NCBI GenBank assembly: GCA_002163115.1
Contig: MAAI01000045.1
Location: 1 to 54,347 of the forward strand
Direction: 5' to 3'
From: Methylophaga sp. 41_12_T18
Lineage (GTDB): Bacteria > Pseudomonadota > Gammaproteobacteria > Nitrosococcales > Methylophagaceae
Length of the DNA: 54,347 bases
The position numbers and the translations under genes are program-made. Below, piece by piece: positions 9,502 to 21,688 of the stretch. Under the pieces are notes generated by a model. The model saw only the letters and a program-made list of their open reading frames with translations, was not told where the DNA came from and ran no database searches. The stretch's first letter is position 1. The number at the start of each line of letters is the position of its first letter.

Positions 9502-9520
9502 TAATGTATATCGTTGTAAC

Positions 9521-10906
9521 TTATTGGTTAAACCATGCCAAACTATCATGTAATTTCACCACGTCGCCTATAATAATTAAGGTTGGCGCGACGGGCTTCT
9601 CCCGCTCAGCAACCGCTGGTAATTCTGCAATAGTACTAATCCAGACCTTTTGATGCTCGGTCGTGCCTTGTTGAATTAAAGCGGCTGGTGTATCAGCAGC
9701 CATACCATGACTGAGTAATTGTTGGCTCAGCACTGGTAATCCTCCCAGTCCCATATAAATTACTACTGTTTGACGTGGTTGCACTAATGCTGACCAGTTG
9801 AGTTTTAATTCACCATGCTTTAATTGGCCGGTAACAAAAGTACAACTTTGTGAGTAATCTCGATGCGTTAAAGGTATACCTGCATAGGTGGCACAGCCTG
9901 ATGCAGCTGTTACGCCTGGTACCACTTGAAAATGAATATTTTCAGCTGCTAAGGTTTCAATTTCTTCGCCTCCACGGCCAAAGATAAAGGGATCACCACC
10001 TTTTAACCGTAAAACACGCTTTCCTTGTTGGGCATGTTCAAGCAATAATTGATTAATTTCTTCTTGTCGTACCGCATGCCAATCACGTTGCTTGCCGACA
10101 TAAATCTGTTCCGCCTCTTTGCGTACTAAGGCTAAAATTTCTTTACTTACTAGTCGGTCATAAAACACCACATCAGCTTGCTGCATCAATCGCAGCGCTT
10201 TAAATGTCAGTAGTTCTGGATCACCTGGCCCCGCCCCTACTAGATACACTTCCCCTTGCTGCAATTCTTGGTCACTAACATCGTTTAATATATGGTTAAG
10301 GGTTTGCTCGGCCATATCATCGCGACCAGCTAATACATGATCAACAACTTGACCTTGTAATAATGACTCCCAAAAACGGCGGCGCATCGACAACTTATTA
10401 AACTTAGTTTTAACAGCATCACGATAACGGCCAACTAATGATGCAAGTCGACCATAGGCTGGCGGAATCAATGTTTCTAAACGTGCTCGCAATTGTCTTG
10501 CCAAGATAGGTGAGTGACCGCCACTTGATATCGCTACCACCAACGGTGAACGATCTAAAATAGACGGTAATATAAAGTCACATAACTCCGGACAATCTGC
10601 CACATTAACCAGTATATTTTGTGCTTTTGCTTGCTGATAAACGGCTTTATTTACGTCCATCTTGTCTGTTGCGGCAATCACTAACATTTGCGAAGTTAGC
10701 TGCTCTTTCACAAAGACAGACTGTATCCAAGACACTTCATCATTGTCGATCAATGCTTGCGTCGATGCTGATACTTCTGGAGCAACAATAGTAACTTTTG
10801 CATTGGCTTTTAATAATAGGCTTGCTTTACGGGCAGCAATTTCGCCACCGCCAACAACCAAACAGCTACGCGCTGTTACTTCTACAAATAACGGTAAATA
10901 TTCCAT
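9521..10906 (-). CDS. cysG: Siroheme synthase CysG (methyltransferase / dehydrogenase / ferrochelatase)
   Basis: Trifunctional enzyme converting uroporphyrinogen III to siroheme, the cofactor of sulfite and nitrite reductases. The 461 residues have the fused arrangement. The N-terminal precorrin-2 dehydrogenase/ferrochelatase part carries the NAD loop VVGGGEIAARKASLLL at about 17-32 and the acidic catalytic segment ADCPELCDFILPSI. The C-terminal SAM-dependent methyltransferase starts at about 220 with VYLVGAGPGDPELLT and includes LRLKGGDPFIFGRGGEE and GVTAASGCATYAGIPLTHRD. Its start codon abuts the stop codon of the DUF1223 gene with no gap, so the two are co-translated. It appears to be the last gene of the housekeeping run. 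Confidence 0.97.
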   Translation of the reverse strand: MEYLPLFVEVTARSCLVVGGGEIAARKASLLLKANAKVTIVAPEVSASTQALIDNDEVSWIQSVFVKEQLTSQMLVIAATDKMDVNKAVYQQAKAQNILVNVADCPELCDFILPSILDRSPLVVAISSGGHSPILARQLRARLETLIPPAYGRLASLVGRYRDAVKTKFNKLSMRRRFWESLLQGQVVDHVLAGRDDMAEQTLNHILNDVSDQELQQGEVYLVGAGPGDPELLTFKALRLMQQADVVFYDRLVSKEILALVRKEAEQIYVGKQRDWHAVRQEEINQLLLEHAQQGKRVLRLKGGDPFIFGRGGEEIETLAAENIHFQVVPGVTAASGCATYAGIPLTHRDYSQSCTFVTGQLKHGELKLNWSALVQPRQTVVIYMGLGGLPVLSQQLLSHGMAADTPAALIQQGTTEHQKVWISTIAELPAVAEREKPVAPTLIIIGDVVKLHDSLAWFNQ

Positions 10907-11686
10907 CTACTTTTCTTTTTCAATCAAGGGGATCGATAAACCTTGTAATACAAAGCCATCTTCTAAATTTTGGACGATGGCAACCACACTCATTTTGTGA
11001 CGTTGCCACTCTTCTAACATTGCAATCGAAGTGGACACATCTGCCCGACCCGCTTCGTCTATATCAAATGGTCCCAACCATGTGCGTACTAAGTTTTGAT
11101 GATTAAAGGTTTTACCTACATTATCACCGCCACTTACTTTACTTTTAATATCATCTTCAATTAAAGCAATATATAGCTTTGAAAACTGTTGATTATCTAC
11201 GCCTTGCACTAGCACCTGACCGTTAATGTTCAAGCTATCATCTTGCTCGCTAACATTCATCGTTATTTTAGCTTCAGGTTCAAAACCATTTACAGCATGA
11301 ATTACTTTTTTTACATGTTTTTGATAGTTATGAACAACTTCACCGCTCACTACAAACTCTGGCGTATAGATCGTTTTATAAAGGTTAATTTGTGCCAATT
11401 GGCTTTGACGATCAGAAAAAACTGGGCTCGCAAAACGATCAACCCATGCTTTTTGATCGTTTAGGTAATCAATATGAAAACCCAATACAATCAAATGATC
11501 TTCATTAATACCTTGCTCAGGAAGATGTTCCACCCAACGATCCGCAGCTGGACACAAGCCACAACCCTCGGCTGTAAACAGTTCAAGTACCGCTAACTGT
11601 CGCTCACCACTTTGTGCATGCCAAGTTTGACTCATTGCCGTTAATGGCAATAAAAGTAATAACAATAGTTTGAGGGTTAATTTCAT
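10907..11686 (-). CDS. DUF1223 secreted thioredoxin-fold protein
   Basis: A 259-residue exported protein: a hydrophobic signal peptide of about 19 residues (very leucine-rich), then a thioredoxin-like domain opening LAVLELFTAEGCGLCPAAD. This places a CxxC pair at C42 and C45, the position of a redox centre. VLGFHIDYLNDQKAWVDRF and the YTPEFVVSG strand (cis-Pro equivalent) are standard for DUF1223. The family has no firmly assigned substrate; a periplasmic thiol-redox role is inferred from the fold. It lies between truD and cysG with tight spacing, which says more about operon packing than function. Confidence 0.88.
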   Translation of the reverse strand: MKLTLKLLLLLLLPLTAMSQTWHAQSGERQLAVLELFTAEGCGLCPAADRWVEHLPEQGINEDHLIVLGFHIDYLNDQKAWVDRFASPVFSDRQSQLAQINLYKTIYTPEFVVSGEVVHNYQKHVKKVIHAVNGFEPEAKITMNVSEQDDSLNINGQVLVQGVDNQQFSKLYIALIEDDIKSKVSGGDNVGKTFNHQNLVRTWLGPFDIDEAGRADVSTSIAMLEEWQRHKMSVVAIVQNLEDGFVLQGLSIPLIEKEK

Positions 11687-11704
11687 CAGCTATCACCTAA
11701 TCTG

Positions 11705-12790
11705 TTATTTATTATCTGTGATACTTTTTTGTGGTTGATAGTTCCTATGTGCAGCATCAGCAATTACAGCTAACTCTCTCATCACCGCCGTTGCATAGCA
11801 ACCAGCCGGTAAGAAGAACTTCAGTTCTAACTCATCATCAGATAAAAACTGCCAAGTTAGATCACTCGCAAATAAGCGTAATGGTCTACGTTCTTGTTTC
11901 ATCCCTGCTTTTTCTAAACCCTGCTGCCATAAAGACCAATCAATAAGTGTTGCAGATTCAATGTTTAAACATTGGTCAACACTTTGTGATGTCCCACGTC
12001 CCCACATTACACCAGTAGGATGAATATCCATGGTAGCGACTCGTTCAACAATACTGTCATCAATGGCTTCGATTGAAAAAACACTATGACTACCGGCCAG
12101 CATCATCACATCACCAACAATAGCTTTATCCCAGCTTTGTTGTTTAATACGCTCTGCTAAGACTAGATTAAATAGCCATGAGCGAGCCGCCGATAGATAG
12201 ATACTTTTTTGATTTCTTTTACGTGGTCCTTTACCCGTCGTGAACCAGTGGTCAACCCGAGCCAAATTATTGCCCTGATGACCAAAGCGTTGCTCGCCAA
12301 AATAATTGGGGACGCCTTGCTGTTGGATACGCTGTAAGTTAGTTAACCATTGTTGCTGTTCACCTTGTAGCTCAGTTAAGCGCAAGGTGAAAATATTGCC
12401 ACTCAATACGCCACGTTTTAACTTCTTACCATGGCGAGTGCGCTGGATAATTTTAATATCTTCAGTTTCAAACTCAGGCCAATTAGGTTCAGTCACACCT
12501 TCCATATTAATGCTAAACCATTGTGTGGTTACTGCATGACGATCCTTCATTCCTGCATAACCGACAGCGACTTGTGGCACATCACAAAACTTAGCCAGCT
12601 CGTTAGCTAACCAATCAGTATTGATACCGCGCTTTTGAATTTTTAACCAAACATGGCCGCCTTCACCATCAACATCAAAGGGGAGCTGTTCATCCACTTG
12701 AAAGTAATCAGCTTGCTGACGTATGGTGCCACTCAAGGTTAATGCGTGTTCATTAACACGTGGCAATGATGAAAAATCAAACTGTTTCAC
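11705..12790 (-). CDS. truD: tRNA pseudouridine(13) synthase TruD
   Basis: Isomerises uridine 13 of certain tRNAs to pseudouridine. The 361 residues match TruD. The catalytic aspartate is in YAGMKDRHAVTTQWFS at about residue 82, and the family also shows NYFGEQRFG and the C-terminal PAGCYATAVMREL. The TruD-specific insertion domain lies between about 155 and 305. The gene starts three bases after ispF ends and so continues the ftsB-ispD-ispF operon, an order common in Gammaproteobacteria. Confidence 0.97.
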   Translation of the reverse strand: MKQFDFSSLPRVNEHALTLSGTIRQQADYFQVDEQLPFDVDGEGGHVWLKIQKRGINTDWLANELAKFCDVPQVAVGYAGMKDRHAVTTQWFSINMEGVTEPNWPEFETEDIKIIQRTRHGKKLKRGVLSGNIFTLRLTELQGEQQQWLTNLQRIQQQGVPNYFGEQRFGHQGNNLARVDHWFTTGKGPRKRNQKSIYLSAARSWLFNLVLAERIKQQSWDKAIVGDVMMLAGSHSVFSIEAIDDSIVERVATMDIHPTGVMWGRGTSQSVDQCLNIESATLIDWSLWQQGLEKAGMKQERRPLRLFASDLTWQFLSDDELELKFFLPAGCYATAVMRELAVIADAAHRNYQPQKSITDNK

Positions 12791-12793
12791 TGG

Positions 12794-13270
12794 TTAATCC
12801 GCTTTAATTAATAAGACAACAGCATGGGCAGCGATGCCTTCTTTTCGACCTGCAAAACCCAGTTTTTCAGTGGTTGTTGCCTTAACATTAACAGCTGATA
12901 CATCTACTGTTAAATCTTCGGCTAACAACTGACACATATTAGGAATAAATGGCGCTAATTTAGGAGCTTGGGCAATAACCGTACTATCGATATTATTAAC
13001 TTGCCAGCCGCGTTCAGCAAGATCAGCGACTACTCGTCTTAGCAAAATTCGACTATCAATATTTTTGAATGCTTGATCCGTATCTGGAAAGTGGTGGCCA
13101 ATATCCCAAAGTCCAGCGGCACCTAATAAAGCGTCACAAATGGCGTGAATTAAAACATCACCATCCGAATGCGCTTCTAAGCCGTGACTATGTGGAACCG
13201 TTACCCCACCAAGAATAAGCGGTTGGTCTTCTATAAATTTATGAACATCATAACCATGACCAATTCGCAT
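12794..13270 (-). CDS. ispF: 2-C-methyl-D-erythritol 2,4-cyclodiphosphate synthase
   Basis: Fifth enzyme of the MEP isoprenoid pathway; it cyclises CDP-methylerythritol 2-phosphate with loss of CMP. The protein has 158 residues and the family metal-binding residues in [11 protein letters not shown] (D8 and H10) and the loop [17 protein letters not shown], plus [19 protein letters not shown] at the C-terminus. It overlaps ispD by one base. The enzymes before and after CDP-ME kinase thus sit together here, while ispE is outside the window. Confidence 0.98.
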   Translation of the reverse strand: MRIGHGYDVHKFIEDQPLILGGVTVPHSHGLEAHSDGDVLIHAICDALLGAAGLWDIGHHFPDTDQAFKNIDSRILLRRVVADLAERGWQVNNIDSTVIAQAPKLAPFIPNMCQLLAEDLTVDVSAVNVKATTTEKLGFAGRKEGIAAHAVVLLIKAD

Positions 13271-13977
13271 TAGTTTTCCTCACGTTGTTGCTTTAAGAAT
13301 AAACTCGCCAAAGCTAAGTCTTTTGGCAATGTGATTTTAATATTATCAGCATGGCCTTCAACCATCATGGGGTGCATACCTGCAAACTCAATCGCACTAG
13401 CTTCATCGGTCACCGCTAACTGTTGTTGCTTCGCATCTTGCAAGGCTTGGCTCAATGTATGTAAACGAAACATTTGCGGCGTGGATGCTCGCCAGAGACC
13501 TTGTCTACAGACTGTTTGTTCAATCAACTGGTCAGCACTGACTCGTTTTACCGTGTCATTAACGGGTATCCCTAAAATGCCACCAACAGCATGTGCTGAC
13601 AAGGCGGCTAACATCAAATCAATATCTTGATGGCGTAAACATGGTCGTGCAGCATCATGGACTAATACCCATGGTTCATCACTGGTCAATGTCGCTAAAT
13701 GTTGCAAAGCCTTCAACACCGAATCAGCACGTTGATCGCCGCCGATGACCTGATGAACTGGACAGCCAGTTGGCAAATTAATGTGTTGCCACCATCGATC
13801 ATGTTCGGCAGTAGCAATAACAATGCCTACGATTTCAGGGTGAGAAGCCAGCCGTTCTAATGTGTGCTCTAAAACAGTTTGACCATCTAAATCCAGGTAT
13901 TGTTTAGGACGATCAGCCTGCATACGAGAACCAATTCCTGCAGCGGGAACTACAGCCCAGACAGCATTATCGCTCAC
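13270..13977 (-). CDS. ispD: 2-C-methyl-D-erythritol 4-phosphate cytidylyltransferase
   Basis: Third enzyme of the MEP pathway, forming CDP-methylerythritol from CTP and MEP. The 235 residues have the CTP-binding N-terminus [20 protein letters not shown] with its Gly-rich loop and lysine, the metal aspartate in [12 protein letters not shown] at about 109, and VTDEASAIE near the C-terminus. It overlaps the 3' end of ftsB by 11 bases, which implies translational coupling. Confidence 0.98.
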   Translation of the reverse strand: MSDNAVWAVVPAAGIGSRMQADRPKQYLDLDGQTVLEHTLERLASHPEIVGIVIATAEHDRWWQHINLPTGCPVHQVIGGDQRADSVLKALQHLATLTSDEPWVLVHDAARPCLRHQDIDLMLAALSAHAVGGILGIPVNDTVKRVSADQLIEQTVCRQGLWRASTPQMFRLHTLSQALQDAKQQQLAVTDEASAIEFAGMHPMMVEGHADNIKITLPKDLALASLFLKQQREEN

Positions 13978-14254
13978 TAATAGATTCTTCTATGATTTGA
14001 AAAAAAGTTTCACCTTGCTTAATCATGCCCTGCTCACTTCGAGCACGCTCTTCTAAGGCATCAAGACCACTTTTCAAGTCTCTGACTTCAGCAGCTAATA
14101 CTTGATTACGTTCGTCCAAAATAGCATTCTCGTGCCGCTGAATATCAGCGGCACGAAACAAATGTAATACCGAAGGCAGGCCATCATGACTAAACCATAA
14201 ACGATATTGTAATAACAGTAGTATCACTGTTAGTAAGATCATTACTGGCTTCAT
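13967..14254 (-). CDS. ftsB: Cell-division protein FtsB
   Basis: A 95-residue bitopic inner-membrane protein of the FtsQLB divisome complex. It shows one N-terminal membrane helix (about residues 4-20), the conserved periplasmic start YRLWFSHDGLPSVLHL, then a coiled coil of about 35 residues (NAILDERNQVLAAEVRDLK) and an acidic stretch with EERARSEQGMIKQGE. Placement between eno and ispD is the standard gammaproteobacterial order, which supports FtsB over the similar FtsL. Confidence 0.95.
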   Translation of the reverse strand: MKPVMILLTVILLLLQYRLWFSHDGLPSVLHLFRAADIQRHENAILDERNQVLAAEVRDLKSGLDALEERARSEQGMIKQGETFFQIIEESISER

Positions 14255-14265
14255 CGATAGTTCAT

Positions 14266-15585
<1,320 letters not shown>

Positions 15586-15619
15586 TCATCACAATCTAAA
15601 TAAACAAATGCGTTTTATT

Positions 15620-16456
15620 TTAAAGCAATGAATCTTCAATAAAGTCTTGTTGTTTTACCGTACTATCAATGGCCATTAAGGTTTCTAACAACGCCTCCAT
15701 TTTATCTAATGGCCACGAGTTAGCACCATCACTTAAGGCTTTGCTAGGATCAGGATGTGTTTCCATAAATACGCCAGCCACGCCGGCGGCAACAGCTGAA
15801 CGCGCTAACACAGGTACAAACTCACGTTGACCACCAGATGATGCACCTTGGCCGCCCGGTTGTTGTACTGAATGGGTTGCATCAAATACCACTGGGCAAT
15901 CCATAGCTCGCATTACTGGCAGACCACGCATATCTGAAATTAAGGTGTTATAACCAAACGAAGTACCACGGTCGCAAAGCATGATCTGCTCATTACCGGT
16001 CGACTTGGCTTTCTCAGCTACATGCTTCATATCCCACGGCGCTAAGAACTGACCTTTTTTAATATTAACGGGCAGACCTTGACGGGCCACTTCTAAAATA
16101 AAGTTAGTTTGGCGACATAAGAAAGCCGGCGTTTGCAAGATATCAACCACACTAGCAACTTCAGCTAGCGGTGTATCCTCATGCACATCCGTTAATAACG
16201 CCACACCCATTTCTTTTTTTACTTTTTCAAGTATGGCAAGACCGGCTTCTAAACCAGGTCCCCGATAACTATTAGCAGAGGTACGGTTAGCTTTATCGAA
16301 AGACGATTTATAAATAAAAGGAATGCCTAATTTATCAGCCATTTCTTTTAAACGACCCGCCACATCCATCGTCATTTGTTCGCTTTCAATTACACAGGTA
16401 CCTGCAATCAAAAATAACGGGTGTTTGCCGCCTACTTCATGTCCACATAATTGCAT
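15620..16456 (-). CDS. kdsA: 3-deoxy-D-manno-octulosonate 8-phosphate synthase, metal-type
   Basis: Condenses phosphoenolpyruvate with arabinose 5-phosphate to give KDO-8-phosphate for lipopolysaccharide inner core. The 278 residues carry the family signatures [54 protein letters not shown] and [10 protein letters not shown]. The N-terminal loop reads AGTCVIES with Cys at residue 21, where metal-independent enzymes have Asn, so this is expected to be the metal-dependent class. It starts two bases after pyrG ends, which indicates one transcript. Confidence 0.98.
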   Translation of the reverse strand: MQLCGHEVGGKHPLFLIAGTCVIESEQMTMDVAGRLKEMADKLGIPFIYKSSFDKANRTSANSYRGPGLEAGLAILEKVKKEMGVALLTDVHEDTPLAEVASVVDILQTPAFLCRQTNFILEVARQGLPVNIKKGQFLAPWDMKHVAEKAKSTGNEQIMLCDRGTSFGYNTLISDMRGLPVMRAMDCPVVFDATHSVQQPGGQGASSGGQREFVPVLARSAVAAGVAGVFMETHPDPSKALSDGANSWPLDKMEALLETLMAIDSTVKQQDFIEDSLL

Positions 16457-16458
16457 TA

Positions 16459-18153
<1,695 letters not shown>

Positions 18154-18195
18154 CTAATTTACCAGAAATCGACTTTTCTCTCAATTAAAATCTAG

Positions 18196-19521
18196 TCAAT
18201 AATTTGATTTTAAAGTAGGTAAATAGCCCTGTTCTCCACTGCTCACAGCGTAACCTTCGCTCACACCATAACCCACAATCGCCACTAATTTATCTTTGCA
18301 AAAAATTAATGGGATTCGATCGCGCTTCCAGGGTGGAATATGCCACTGCTGAAAAAGGTGTTTAAGACTTTTATGGTGAGACTGGCCTTGTAATAGGATT
18401 CGTTCCCCGCCCTGTCTAAATCCGACTCTTAAGCCCTTTTCTATTTTGGCAAAAGGCAAGCCTTCACCTACACACGTTTTCCAGTCGACAGAGTGACAGT
18501 TTTGCAAAGAAATATCGGAACAATCTTTAAATGGAATTGAATAATCAGGTTGATGTGGCTTTAAAGGTGGCATGAAATAAACTCGATTTTGAAACCGTCG
18601 CACTTCAACACCAAGCCAACTTACTAATGGCTCACAATCTTGTGCAGCTAAACATACTTCATCAATCACACACTGCAATACCCTAGCTGATGGCATATTC
18701 AACTTTTTCAGTTCGATCACATGTCTAAGTAAATTACGTTGTCGAGCTGATGATAATGTCATCAGCAGTTCAATCGGTAATGACGGTGACTCTGTAGTAA
18801 TATCAAGCAACAACATATCTTGCTCTGCTAACTCTGCCAATAACTCACTAGCTTCGGCACAATGCTGGGCACTGCGGCTTAAGGTAGTGGCAGCTTGCGG
18901 CCAACGTTGCTCAATTATAGGCCAAACATTATGACGTAAATAATTTCTACTCCAACGGGTATCACTATTGCTCGGGTCTTCTATCCAGCTCAGTTCATAT
19001 TGACGTGCATAAGACAAAATATCTTGTTGAGAAATATCGAGTAAAGGTCGGATTAACTTTAGCTGACCTAATGATGAGCAACGGCCCATGGCAGCCAATC
19101 CCTTTGGTCCCGCACCGCGTAACAGTTGTAAAAACAAGGTTTCAGCTTGATCATGCTGATGTTGCGCTGTTAACAATACATCGCTATCGGTTAACAACTC
19201 TTGCATCGCTTGGTAACGAGCAGCTCTAGCAGCCGCTTCCATACCTACTTTTTCGATATTAGCTACATCAACAGTTAAGCACTGGAAATCAACATCTAAA
19301 TCAGCACAGATATCAGCACAATGCTTCGCCCAATCAGCTGATTGTTGTTGTAGACCATGATCAATATAAATTGCGCCGAGATTAGTCAGTTCAGGATGCT
19401 GACTTGTTGCCAATATATGCAACAAAACATGCGAGTCGACTCCCCCGCTAAAGGCAAGCCAAACACGTTTACCACTACTTAGTACGGTAACGTCGTTAAT
19501 TATCTGCTGAGTATTTATCAC
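18196..19521 (-). CDS. tilS: tRNA(Ile)-lysidine synthase TilS
   Basis: Adds lysine to C34 of the CAU-anticodon isoleucine tRNA, so that it reads AUA. The 441 residues have the PP-loop AFSGGVDSHVLLHIL near the N-terminus, the adenylation segment TAQHQHDQAETLFLQLLRGAG, NYLRHNVWPIIEQRWP, and a C-terminal TilS_C domain with GERILLQGQSHHKSLKHLFQ and PPWKRDRIPLI. It starts 19 bases after accA. The accA-tilS pair is common in Gammaproteobacteria, with pyrG following 102 bases later. Confidence 0.97.
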   Translation of the reverse strand: MINTQQIINDVTVLSSGKRVWLAFSGGVDSHVLLHILATSQHPELTNLGAIYIDHGLQQQSADWAKHCADICADLDVDFQCLTVDVANIEKVGMEAAARAARYQAMQELLTDSDVLLTAQHQHDQAETLFLQLLRGAGPKGLAAMGRCSSLGQLKLIRPLLDISQQDILSYARQYELSWIEDPSNSDTRWSRNYLRHNVWPIIEQRWPQAATTLSRSAQHCAEASELLAELAEQDMLLLDITTESPSLPIELLMTLSSARQRNLLRHVIELKKLNMPSARVLQCVIDEVCLAAQDCEPLVSWLGVEVRRFQNRVYFMPPLKPHQPDYSIPFKDCSDISLQNCHSVDWKTCVGEGLPFAKIEKGLRVGFRQGGERILLQGQSHHKSLKHLFQQWHIPPWKRDRIPLIFCKDKLVAIVGYGVSEGYAVSSGEQGYLPTLKSNY

Positions 19522-19540
19522 CTTGAACTATTGAAGCTGC

Positions 19541-20497
19541 TTAGCCTTCAAATTCACCATAGTTCAATAGACGTTGTTGACGACGAGCAATAAGCTCATC
19601 GACAGGTAATGCTTCTAATTCTTTTAAATTAGCTTCAAGTGCATTTTTAACCCGGGTCGTCACTTCATCTACACCACGATGTGCGCCGCCCAGAGGTTCA
19701 GAGATCACTTCATCTACCAAACCTAGCTCTTTTAAACGATCTGAGGTAATACCTAAGGTCGCCGCTGCATCAGAGGCCTTTTCTGCACTTTTCCATAAAA
19801 TAGAAGCACAACCTTCTGGAGAAATAACAGAATAAATACTGTATTCAAGCATCATTAAATGATCTGCCACGCCAACAGCTAAAGCACCACCTGAACCACC
19901 TTCACCAATAACGGTGCTGATAATCGGTGTTTTAAGTTGAGCCATTTCAAATAAGTTACGCGCAATGGCTTCACTTTGACCGCGTTCTTCTGCACCAATA
20001 CCTGGGTAAGCCCCCGGTGTATCAATAAAGGTCACTACTGGCATACCAAAACGTTCTGCCAGCTTCATCACTCGCAATGCTTTTCGATAGCCTTCTGGAC
20101 GCGGCATACCAAAGTTACGAGCTACTTTTTCTTTAGTATCGCGCCCTTTTTGGTGACCAATCACTACCACTGAACGACCATTTAAACGACCAATACCCGT
20201 AACCAGTGCCGCATCATCTGCATAAGCACGATCACCACGTAACTCTTCAAAGTCAGTGATGATGCTATTAATATAATCAAGGGTATAAGGACGCTGTGGA
20301 TGACGCGCCATTTGTGTGGTCTGCCACGGTGACAACGAAGAAAATATTGTTTTGGTCAACGCTGCACTTTTCTCAGTTAACTTCTGAATTTCCTCAGTGA
20401 TATTTAAATCGCTATCGTTACTCATGTAACGCAACTCATCAATTTTAGCTTCTAACTCTGCGATGGGTTGTTCATAGTCGAGGAAATTTAATTGCAT
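19541..20497 (-). CDS. accA: Acetyl-CoA carboxylase carboxyltransferase subunit alpha
   Basis: Alpha subunit of the carboxyltransferase that forms malonyl-CoA for fatty-acid synthesis; it works with AccD, which is not in the window. The 318 residues match family length. Hallmarks are [18 protein letters not shown] at the N-terminus, [28 protein letters not shown], the oxyanion-hole [19 protein letters not shown] and [15 protein letters not shown]. It has 57 bases between it and pilU upstream, unlike the frequent direct dnaE-accA arrangement. Confidence 0.98.
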   Translation of the reverse strand: MQLNFLDYEQPIAELEAKIDELRYMSNDSDLNITEEIQKLTEKSAALTKTIFSSLSPWQTTQMARHPQRPYTLDYINSIITDFEELRGDRAYADDAALVTGIGRLNGRSVVVIGHQKGRDTKEKVARNFGMPRPEGYRKALRVMKLAERFGMPVVTFIDTPGAYPGIGAEERGQSEAIARNLFEMAQLKTPIISTVIGEGGSGGALAVGVADHLMMLEYSIYSVISPEGCASILWKSAEKASDAAATLGITSDRLKELGLVDEVISEPLGGAHRGVDEVTTRVKNALEANLKELEALPVDELIARRQQRLLNYGEFEG

Positions 20498-20553
20498 TGC
20501 CGTTACCTTAATTTCAAATAGTCTGGGGATTATACACGTTCAAACTAAAAGAC

Positions 20554-21654
20554 TTAGTTCAAAATCAATTCACTGCCTTCATCGATATCATCTCGTCCAC
20601 CGCCCATACGAATTTCAAGACTAAGATCGTTTTTAGAATCGGCATTATGCAATGCTTCATCAAGGGTAATTTTACCTTCTTTATATAAAGATAATAATGC
20701 TTGGTCAAAGGTGATAGTGCCCTCGTCGGTACTTTCTTTCATGGCATCTTTAATGCCACCAATATTGCCCTGAATTATAAGCTCAGCAATAAAAGGTGAA
20801 TTAAGCATGACTTCAACAGCAGGTACTCGCATGCCATCACTACTCGGTAATAATCTCTGCGAAACAATGGCCCGTAAATTCAACGATAAATCCATTAACA
20901 ATTGGCGATGAGCTACTTCTGGGAAGAAGTTCAAAATACGATCCATCGTTTGGTTGGCATTGTTGGAATGCAAGGTCGCGAGACATAAATGGCCGGTTTC
21001 AGCATAGGAAATAGCATGCTTCATTGTTTCCATATCACGAATTTCACCAATAAGAATGACATCAGGTGCTTCACGTAAGGCATTTTTTAACGCATTTTCA
21101 TAACTCAGCGTATCGATACCGACTTCCCGCTGCTGAACAATAGATTTCTCATGAGTATGAATAAATTCTAATGGATCTTCGATAGTTAATATATGTGAAC
21201 TGGAGTTTCTATTTCGATGGCCAATCATCGCTGCTAACGACGTAGACTTACCTGAACCGGTGGCACCGACCACTAATATCAGTCCCCGTTTTTCCATGAT
21301 GATGTCACCCAAGACATCAGGTAAATTCATTTCATCAAAGTGAGGAATTTTGGTCTGAATAAAGCGAATAACAATAGAATCTTCGCCACGTTGCCGAAAG
21401 ATATTGATCCGGAAACGACCGACACCTTTTAAAGGCACGGCAAAGTTCATCTCCATAATGTCTTTAAATTCTTCCGCTTGTTGGTCACTCATTAAGGAGA
21501 CGGCCATTTCATGGACATCACCTGGCGCTAATTTTTTCTGTCCTACTGGACGAATGACACCTTGAATTTTGATATGTGGCTCAGTACCGGTACAAAAGAA
21601 TAAATCTGAGGCTTTTTTCTCGGCCATCAATTTCAAATATGGAGTCATATCCAT
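20554..21654 (-). CDS. pilU: PilT/PilU-family twitching ATPase, PilU type
   Basis: A 366-residue hexameric ATPase of the retraction type. The N-terminal PAS-like domain is followed by Walker A VVGATGSGKSTSLAAMIG, the Asp box ILTIEDPLEFIH, Walker B VILIGEIRD, and the His box. The opening MDMTPYLKLMAEKKASDLFF and the long acidic C-terminus (DIDEGSELILN) are closer to PilU than PilT. AGGA lies seven bases before the ATG. It is 34 bases downstream of a GspE/PilB-like ATPase and probably co-transcribed. PilU normally assists PilT in type IV pilus retraction; no other pilus genes are in the window. Confidence 0.85.
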   Translation of the reverse strand: MDMTPYLKLMAEKKASDLFFCTGTEPHIKIQGVIRPVGQKKLAPGDVHEMAVSLMSDQQAEEFKDIMEMNFAVPLKGVGRFRINIFRQRGEDSIVIRFIQTKIPHFDEMNLPDVLGDIIMEKRGLILVVGATGSGKSTSLAAMIGHRNRNSSSHILTIEDPLEFIHTHEKSIVQQREVGIDTLSYENALKNALREAPDVILIGEIRDMETMKHAISYAETGHLCLATLHSNNANQTMDRILNFFPEVAHRQLLMDLSLNLRAIVSQRLLPSSDGMRVPAVEVMLNSPFIAELIIQGNIGGIKDAMKESTDEGTITFDQALLSLYKEGKITLDEALHNADSKNDLSLEIRMGGGRDDIDEGSELILN

Positions 21655-21688
21655 TACACATTCCTCTTTGTTCTTATTTTGACTAACG

